Positions 60,913 through 64,000 of a stretch of 64,000 nt of DNA are shown here, piece by piece. The DNA comes from Saccoglossus kowalevskii (lineage: Eukaryota; Hemichordata; Enteropneusta; Harrimaniidae). Both the position numbers and the translations under genes were made by a program. The number at the start of each line of letters is the position of its first letter. The stretch's first letter is position 1. Below the pieces are notes generated by a model. That model was not told the DNA's origin, searched no databases, and was given only the letters and a program-made list of their open reading frames with translations. Where the stretch lies: NCBI RefSeq assembly GCF_000003605.2, contig NW_003142798.1, positions 851,768-915,767 of the forward strand. Direction: 5' to 3'.

Positions 60913-63612
60913 GATTTCGCCGCGGTGTGGGAAGAAGAAAACAAAATAAATCTTTCGAAAACCAAAAAAAGGACGCGACCTTATGAAACACCACTGCACA
61001 ATGACTGATAGCCACCAATTGACAGAATCCCGAAAATGGTACAATATATAGCCAACCAGTAGGCGAAGCCATTCGTCGGGAAAGGTATCCTGGCTTTTGA
61101 TTGGATGATATAGAGGTTATACCAGGTACATGCATATGATTTGTTCAAATTATTGGACAGTTGCATGGCAGTCTCTGGTTTAGATTTTCCCCGAGCCACT
61201 AAGACCTTAAATAATGGTATTACTTTAAATATTCTCATAGTTTTAAATAATATATTTAAGATTTATTCGACTACATAAGATCAAAATCGTACCCCTTTAT
61301 CGAAATAGACGATGCCTACCGGCTGTTGTTCAAATTAATTGTCTGATGAGCATTGCTGCATAAGTTGTTACGTAACTTAAATGCTGAACACAAAAGCCTA
61401 ATCATGCTAATTCTCTGTATTTGATTAAAAAACTGAAAAACTGTGAAACTCGCAGATTCTTAACAAAATCATTGTTGGATTGAGCAAAATCGAGCGATCA
61501 ACGAAATTATGTGCACCATTTTTTTTAACTACCTGTCCAACATTTTCAGTAACACTCAGCAATATTTATATTTCATGTAAAATTATGTAAACGTTAAGGG
61601 TGGATAGAAACGCCATATACTGTATTTAAATTCAGAAGTTGCTCTTGAAATTTGTAAATATTTATAAACATAAATGGAATGCCTTTGTTGCGCTGCGAGT
61701 ACGTGAACTTAGACAAATTACCAAGACAAAAACATTTGGATTATAAATAATACACTCTAATAATTTACTGTAGCTGTTTTGCAGTTTGATTTACATCGGG
61801 CGATGAAGGTGGTGGCAGTTACGGCAAAAAATCTACGGCACTGGTACGAGAGGCACTTGGTAGTGGGCATTGAGGGTGATGTAATTGCTTCTTGAGTTGC
61901 TCTACGGATAGTTACGCCCATAAGAATATGAATTCTCTGCGTAAAATGGCATTCGTTCAAATTGGGACTGCTAAAGTCTGTTCGCGGTAAATTGTTTCGG
62001 TCGTGAATATGAATCCTATTGGCAGCGATTATAGAAGAGTGTTTGAAGGATGATGGTTATATAGATAGAAATCGGATTTTACCCAGCAGTGCTGTATCGT
62101 AATGCGGTGACGCGGGATAACAACCCAATACAAAACAGTTTGAACAGATGTTTGAAGTTTCAAGTGGTCACTTCACAGACAGCTTGCACGTGACAAAATG
62201 GAATATACTATGCTACTGTTTTACGTGATTTAGGTGAGATTACTCCAGCACATTGGCTGGGGTTCATTCGCAGTTTTGGATATCTTAACTTGTAATATAT
62301 TTTGAATTTTTACAGATTCAAAAAATATTCTAATATATATAAATTTGTAATAAATGACACGAGCCCGAAATAGGACTTCGGCCCCGTACCATTTGTACCA
62401 CTAGAGGACATGACTTTGAATTTCTACACATATACAAAAATGTAAATGTAATTTTCTTTTTAAATATGGCTCAGTAGTAGATAGATACTGTATAACGTTC
62501 ATGTTTTGGTGTTCTCAAATAAAATCAGCCAAATGTAGACAATGACGTACGTACAGAATCCGTAATCATCCGCGGCCATCGCATAAGAACCGGGAATAAT
62601 CAATATCGCATAGCACAATATTCACCCATTGGAGTGTTCTGGTTTTTACCGATACTGACATGGTTACGCCGCTTTCAACTTAAAGAATTAAAAAGAAATC
62701 TCCTTGTTGTATAGACGTGTTTAGCCAGTCAACTCGAGGCATGACGCGCGTACTAAATATGGAATAATTTGTATCACGTGACACCCTTCACCTCTTTGAG
62801 CGTTATCGGACTCAACCAACTTAACCATGCGGCGGTACGCGCTCATTTGCCGGTGCACCCGCAATTGCAAGGAGTGGACTTTGCGCCTTCTCGTGAAGGC
62901 GTAGTGTGCGAGTGAATTATTGTCTACTTACTATATTTGTTGGTAAAGTGATATACTAGTTGCGGTCCATTATGGCGAGATTAGTTGACATCAATTTGGG
63001 TTTGAAATCAATTTTCCTCTAATCTTCAAATCGTTATCACGAAATTAATCCCAGTAAGCAGCAGATAAATAATTGTTCTAATTTGTAATACTTGAAATAG
63101 TGGTTAGTTTTTTCTCCGTCAATTAACTCTGCGTATCACGAGCAGCGATGTAGCGATATAATTTGCTAAACTACTAGTAACCCAATGTCTTATTTGTCTC
63201 CACACTTTGATCAGAATGAGGAGGTAGTGTACTTCGGAATCAAAAACCATCTTACCATTTTTCTGTTTCAAATTTTACCACTCTCTGAAAAAACAAACTG
63301 TTTGTCTCAGGCTATTGCCGCAGTTCACTTTTGTTGTCGTTACTGTTTGCGTTGACGGTGAACTAAATTAAAATCTTTCCCGTACTCCTGTACTCTGAAT
63401 AAGAGGAACTGAAGAAGAAAGCAAAGGAAGGCTGGAGGCGTATGTTAATTAGTCATCCCTATCACAAAAACAGAGTGTTTAGAATTGTTTTTATTTTTTC
63501 CGTTTGCTGTTGAAAATAACATAACAATATGTAACAGAATCACGAAATTTAGAATCGAACACCATTAAAAACACCAATAGTCGTTCAATATGCTGTCCCC
63601 GCGGTCCCACTT
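60913..63612. other. Upstream flank of gene B; no gene recognised
   Basis: Holds the presumed promoter and 5' UTR of gene B. I see no coding exon, clear MITE or tandem repeat. The open frame at 61757-61960 (minus) has no splice-supported conserved content. Confidence 0.45.
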
Positions 63613-63880
63613 TTATTTATGTTTGACATGGATAGTATGGAAGTATGAAAGTGAGCTATTTACAAAGAGTCGATTCCCGTCAGTGACCGGTAAAGGTGAC
63701 ATGTAAGTAAGGTCTATGCTTGTCACACGCAACGTAATATTACCGTAATTGGTATAGTACAGGTGTGATGGTTCAAATACCAAAATGTCAACAGTAACAA
63801 AAAGACTTCCTTGGCGGCGATGATAAAATACGAACACGGAGCCAACAGATGAGGTTTCAACTGGTACTGGTACTCTGCAA
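63613..63880 (-). CDS. Possible terminal exon of an unidentified minus-strand gene
   Basis: On the minus strand, acceptor-like TACTTGATGTTTGCAG is followed by an open frame of about 85 codons starting VPVPVETSSVGSVFVF, continuing HLYYTNYGNITLRVTSI and ending HTIHVKHK-stop. AATAAA overlaps the region just after the stop (ACATAAATAAAAG). Composition is balanced and less AT-driven than random frames nearby. No domain is recognised, and any other exons would lie beyond the window's right end. It could be a chance frame. Confidence 0.25.
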
Positions 63881-64000
63881 ACATCAAGTACAATAACGCG
63901 GTAAAACTCCACTACTCCAATAACTAGAAACTTAAACTCCAATACAATTCAACGAGATCTCCGATCTGGGCTCAGTGCTGAAAAACTCCCCTATATATAC

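Noticed and set aside
55277-61044. ZP domain in genes A and B
   Set aside because: The furin-type site and anchored tail suggest ZP proteins, but the Cys spacing and ZP-N/ZP-C signature strings were not seen.

Overview
This window is animal nuclear DNA: AT-rich, with short exons bounded by GT-AG introns, AATAAA signals, many small palindromic DNA transposons, microsatellites and one 607-base assembly gap. The gene content (an FBXW10 orthologue, a TMEM130-like PKD protein, and lineage-specific secreted SRCR/fibrinogen-like proteins) fits a marine invertebrate, perhaps a hemichordate, cephalochordate or other non-vertebrate deuterostome. That placement is inference. No prokaryotic operon, CRISPR array or intact large transposon was seen.

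Layout: (1) 1746-11085, plus strand: 3' part of an FBXW10-type F-box/WD40 gene. Seven exons encode a WD40 propeller and a long Ser/Arg-rich tail; the F-box half lies upstream of the window or was not recognised. (2) 11086-15405: region between convergent genes with a MITE and a 45-bp tandem array carrying CTCF-like motifs. (3) 15406-30016, minus strand: complete seven-exon TMEM130-like type I membrane protein (475 aa). Its fourth intron holds a 3.2-kb TIR-bounded element with a minisatellite and the gap. (4) 30017-36125: intergenic, several MITEs. (5) 36126-47411, minus: 'gene A', 17 exons, 1031 aa. It has a signal peptide, a divergent SRCR domain, a fibrinogen-like domain, a furin-type site and a GPI-like hydrophobic tail. 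(6) 47412-55032: intergenic repeats including a tRNA-derived SINE. (7) 55033-60912, minus: 'gene B', a tandem paralogue of gene A with matching exon phases and mostly identical exon lengths. It lacks the equivalent of a 95-bp gene A exon, so its reading frame breaks at that point. (8) 60913-64000: mostly featureless, with a possible terminal exon of another minus-strand gene near 63.6-63.9 kb.

The tandem A/B pair is the most novel content. It appears to encode secreted or surface-tethered, probably proteolytically processed proteins of an architecture I cannot match to a named family. All exon models come from reading splice sites, phases and paralogue conservation by eye; no similarity search or transcript data were used.
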